In this document: positions 10,504-13,446 of the stretch, piece by piece
Numbering within the stretch: position 1 is the stretch's first letter
Layout: the number at the start of each line of letters is the position of its first letter
DNA from: JBHGBB01 sp041946755
GTDB lineage: Bacteria > UBP4 > UBA4092 > JAOAEQ01
Direction: 5' to 3'
Assembly: GCA_041946755.1 (NCBI GenBank)
Contig: JBHGBB010000106.1
Span: 1 to 13,446 of the forward strand
DNA length: 13,446 nucleotides
Notes under the pieces: generated by a model
Told to the model about the DNA's origin: nothing
The model's database searches: none
What the model saw: the letters and a program-made list of their open reading frames with translations, nothing else
Position numbers and translations under genes: made by a program

Positions 10504-13422
10504 ATGAAAAGAATCATAGATTCCGGTTGGCTGAACCTTAAACTGCGATCGCAGGTATTTATTATAACCGTAATCATATCAATTATATTAGGTTATACGG
10601 TAAGTTATGCTGTATCCGGCAGTATCGAATTCAATCCTACGCAGAAAACCGCGTTTAAATTGATTAAATCTGATGAGCAGAGCATCATTATCTCTTTCCA
10701 GTCGAGTGTAACCACCATAAAAACCGGATTACCATATCATACCTATATCGCAGTCCCGTTGCAAGGCCAACCGCAGGTGAATATCACCAATTATCTCTGC
10801 CAGGTATGGAATCAAGATAGTATTATACAAACATATCGCAACGATACTACCCAGACCACAATCACTGAATTAGCCCAAATCGCTAAACTCGATGACCCGG
10901 AGTGTGTACGCGACTTACGAGTAGCCCGATTGACGGTTAAACCAATATTCGATTCTGCTGGAAATAAGAAGATATTTACTGAACTAACTATAGAGATTAA
11001 GCCGGCGATTATGAGTAACACCACAGTAGAATATATACCGACTATAGATACTATGGTTCGCAATATCGGTCTCGATAAAGTTTTGAAAGACCTGGTTATC
11101 AATTATGATAAAAGCTTATTGTTCCGTGGAGTGCCGATGTTACCTACATCGAAAAGAGAAACCTATCCCGGGTCAATTATTTCGAAACTAAGAGCTGAAA
11201 ATCAAGCTTGGGCTACAGTAACCGCATCACAAGCAGGATTATATAAAATCAGGTTATCCGCATTAAACCAAATCGGAAATAAATTCGATGGATTTATTTC
11301 CAGGCCGGTTCATGTGTATCTGATGGATAAAGAAGTTCCAGTATGGACCGATAATCAAAACGTCATTCTCTATAATATTCCACCGGATTCGGTATACACC
11401 AATACCAATATATATTGGATCACTGAAGATGATAATACCGGGATATCGATTCCAGTGCGCGAAATAGATCCGTTGATACCAGAACCCGGCACTCGGGTAT
11501 CGCGGATTCAAGATACGGTTCGTTTAGAAGAGAAACGGTTGTTTGACGAGACGGTAATAAACCCAATTGCCGGGAATGACCATTGGTTTTGGAAACTATT
11601 GAAAGTCAGGAAACCAGCAGAAATCGAACTGCCGCTCTATGGTTTGGATACCAACACTTCGAATATCAATCCTGCGGATACAACCTATAGTTTATGTTCA
11701 ATCGCCATAAATGTCTATGGCAAATCCGAACCTACTGGTGGAGATGATCATCATCTAAAAATCATGCTCAATAATCAGGTACTTGACGAGTTACGCTGGT
11801 CCGGTAAAACTGAAAAGCAATATAGCCGGTTGATACCCGGTTCAATGTTGACAGTTGGATTGAATACTATCCAACTCGAAGTCCCGGGAGATACCTCTGC
11901 AGTTGAGAATGATGAAATATATCTGAATTATGTCCAGATAACATATCCGAAAACGCTGATTACGCATAATGGATATCTAATCTTTCGCGCTGACCAAATT
12001 ACCGGCAAAGATACGGCAGTTGCCGAAATAACCTTAGAACCGCAATATACCGATTATACCGTTTGGATGATCGATACCGGAAATAAAGCGATTGAATTAG
12101 CAGTACCGTCCAATCAAAATCGGATATTGATTCCAGTTATACCGGGGAATCCGACGCCGAAATATATCATAAGCTCTCTTGCATCGATCGAGTCTGCCGA
12201 ACCCATACCATATCAGGTACAAGATGATTTACGCAATTCCAATCAGCAGGCGGATTATCTGATTATCACCCATCCTTTGTTTATGCCGATAGCGGAAAAG
12301 CTGGCAGCATATCGCCGGAATCAGGGATTAACCGTTCGAATCGTTAATATCGAATCGATTTATCCGCAGTTCAGTTATGGGATGTTCGACCCGCGGGCGA
12401 TTAAATCGTTTCTGCAGTATACGTTCTATTATTGGCAGAAACCCGCACCGAATTATGTGTTATTAATCGGTGATGCCAGTTCCGATTATCTGGGGAATTT
12501 TGCCAATGGAGTGATGAACTATGTCCCTGCATATCGGAAATATATTATTGCCGGAGATTGCGCTTCCGATAGCTGGTATACTGAAGTCAGCGGACCGGAT
12601 ACCATTCCGGATATGTTAATCGGCCGGTTTTCGGTCAATAATATGACTGATGCGGAATCGATTTTCAACAAAATCATCCGATATGAGCAGAGCCCGAATT
12701 ATGGCAGTTGGCGGAGTCGGATATTGTTCATGGCAGATGATGGGTTTGAAGAGAATTGTCAGGAGGTAGCGCAAAAAAGTATCCCGGATACTTATATTTC
12801 CCGGGAAATAGATTTAAGGAATTATGGGTTGGAAGATAATTTCTTTTTACCGACCAGTGTCAAGAGTAAAATCAGTGTTGAATGCAATCAGGTATTAATG
12901 GATGCGATATCGCAAGGAGATTTAATGACCATCTATTTCGGGCATGGGTCGCCGAATGTTTGGGCGCATGAACGTATCCTGTTCGGTGGCGATTCTCGAA
13001 ATAGCGATATGAAACGGTTGACGAATGTCGATCAACTTACCTTCGTTGTCAATCTTACCTGTTCAACCGGCGGATTCGATTATCCGCAGAAACCATGGAA
13101 TATCTGTATTTCTGAAGATATGCATCGGGTACCGAATGGCGGAGCGATAGCGTTGTATTGTCCGTCCGGATTAGGGTTCACGCCGCAACATCAATCGTTA
13201 ACCGAGTTTCTGACGAAATCGATTTTTACTGACCAGCAGCGCATTCTCGGCAACGCTATTGGTCAGATGGAAATCGAGTATGCGTTTGAAAAGAAGAATG
13301 ATTTAATGCCGGATATGTTTATCTTATTCGGTGATCCGGCGATGGAATTAGCGGTACCGAAATCTTCTTTCTCGATGTTAGCGATACCGGATACCGTTCC
13401 AACGAAAAAGAAAAATGCATAA
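10504..13422 (+). CDS. Gingipain-type (family C25) cysteine peptidase, secreted
   Basis: A 972-residue secreted protein. An N-terminal hydrophobic segment (about 18-35, VFIITVIISIILGYTVSY) acts as signal peptide. Residues about 40-190 resemble the C25 propeptide (RDLRVARLTVKPIF, TELTIEIKP). A beta-rich middle follows. The C25 peptidase domain spans about 583-955, opening with ADYLIITHPLFMPIAEKLA and containing APNYVLLIGDAS and DTIPDMLIGRFS. The catalytic pair is H814 in YFGHGSP and C853 in NLTCSTGGFD. The ORF closes with FILFGDPAMELAVP, common at the end of these domains. No type IX sorting domain is visible after it, only about 20 residues. The ATG at 10504 is chosen because it gives a proper signal peptide; a TTG nine codons upstream is an alternative, and the nearest Shine-Dalgarno-like GGAG is rather far (15 bases). 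Confidence 0.92.
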   Translation: MKRIIDSGWLNLKLRSQVFIITVIISIILGYTVSYAVSGSIEFNPTQKTAFKLIKSDEQSIIISFQSSVTTIKTGLPYHTYIAVPLQGQPQVNITNYLCQVWNQDSIIQTYRNDTTQTTITELAQIAKLDDPECVRDLRVARLTVKPIFDSAGNKKIFTELTIEIKPAIMSNTTVEYIPTIDTMVRNIGLDKVLKDLVINYDKSLLFRGVPMLPTSKRETYPGSIISKLRAENQAWATVTASQAGLYKIRLSALNQIGNKFDGFISRPVHVYLMDKEVPVWTDNQNVILYNIPPDSVYTNTNIYWITEDDNTGISIPVREIDPLIPEPGTRVSRIQDTVRLEEKRLFDETVINPIAGNDHWFWKLLKVRKPAEIELPLYGLDTNTSNINPADTTYSLCSIAINVYGKSEPTGGDDHHLKIMLNNQVLDELRWSGKTEKQYSRLIPGSMLTVGLNTIQLEVPGDTSAVENDEIYLNYVQITYPKTLITHNGYLIFRADQITGKDTAVAEITLEPQYTDYTVWMIDTGNKAIELAVPSNQNRILIPVIPGNPTPKYIISSLASIESAEPIPYQVQDDLRNSNQQADYLIITHPLFMPIAEKLAAYRRNQGLTVRIVNIESIYPQFSYGMFDPRAIKSFLQYTFYYWQKPAPNYVLLIGDASSDYLGNFANGVMNYVPAYRKYIIAGDCASDSWYTEVSGPDTIPDMLIGRFSVNNMTDAESIFNKIIRYEQSPNYGSWRSRILFMADDGFEENCQEVAQKSIPDTYISREIDLRNYGLEDNFFLPTSVKSKISVECNQVLMDAISQGDLMTIYFGHGSPNVWAHERILFGGDSRNSDMKRLTNVDQLTFVVNLTCSTGGFDYPQKPWNICISEDMHRVPNGGAIALYCPSGLGFTPQHQSLTEFLTKSIFTDQQRILGNAIGQMEIEYAFEKKNDLMPDMFILFGDPAMELAVPKSSFSMLAIPDTVPTKKKNA

Positions 13423-13446
13423 TATACTTTTTTGAAAAATGGAGTG

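Overview
The window reads as chromosome of an uncultured, diderm-type, probably anaerobic bacterium with a moderately AT-rich genome. The diderm call rests on a lipoprotein-anchored metal-binding protein, a periplasmic class D beta-lactamase and a secreted gingipain-type (C25) peptidase. The anaerobic call rests on an hgcA/hgcB-type corrinoid protein and ferredoxin pair. No rRNA or other phylogenetic marker is present, so I cannot name a phylum; a candidate phylum of anoxic sediment or groundwater is an inference.

Layout. (1) 1-447: no convincing gene, but a run of inverted repeats, including a perfect 44-bp palindrome. (2) 448-885 (-): DoxX-family membrane protein with its own promoter and an operator-like palindrome. 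(3) 1071-2942 (-): a tight two-gene unit, class D beta-lactamase followed by a BtrH-N/DUF4872-type protein. (4) 3042-6305 (-): the central cluster, marR - hgcA - CMD/AhpD-like thiol protein - hgcB - unrecognised 325-aa gene. It is read from one good promoter carrying three operator-like repeats spaced exactly 16 bp apart. (5) 6717-7048 (-): two serine tRNA genes (GCU and UGA). (6) 7260-10272 (-): zur - znuA - znuC - znuB, a zinc-type metal uptake operon led by its Fur-family regulator. (7) 10504-13422 (+): divergently transcribed C25 peptidase of 972 aa, with a strong hairpin in its leader.

The most interesting part is region 4. HgcA (corrinoid methyl carrier with the NVWCAAGK cap-helix motif and five membrane helices) and HgcB (2x[4Fe-4S] ferredoxin) are the known pair for methylating Hg(II). 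Here they are separated by a small E-x11-CxxC-x3-H thiol-redox protein and preceded by a cysteine-rich MarR regulator. All four of these consecutive proteins end or begin with closely spaced cysteines (CC or CGC). The inference is a metal-responsive module in which a soft metal such as Hg(II), or possibly a metalloid, is sensed, handed between cysteine tails, and methylated. The zinc uptake operon lies about 1.5 kb from the marR promoter on the same strand; any functional link is speculative.
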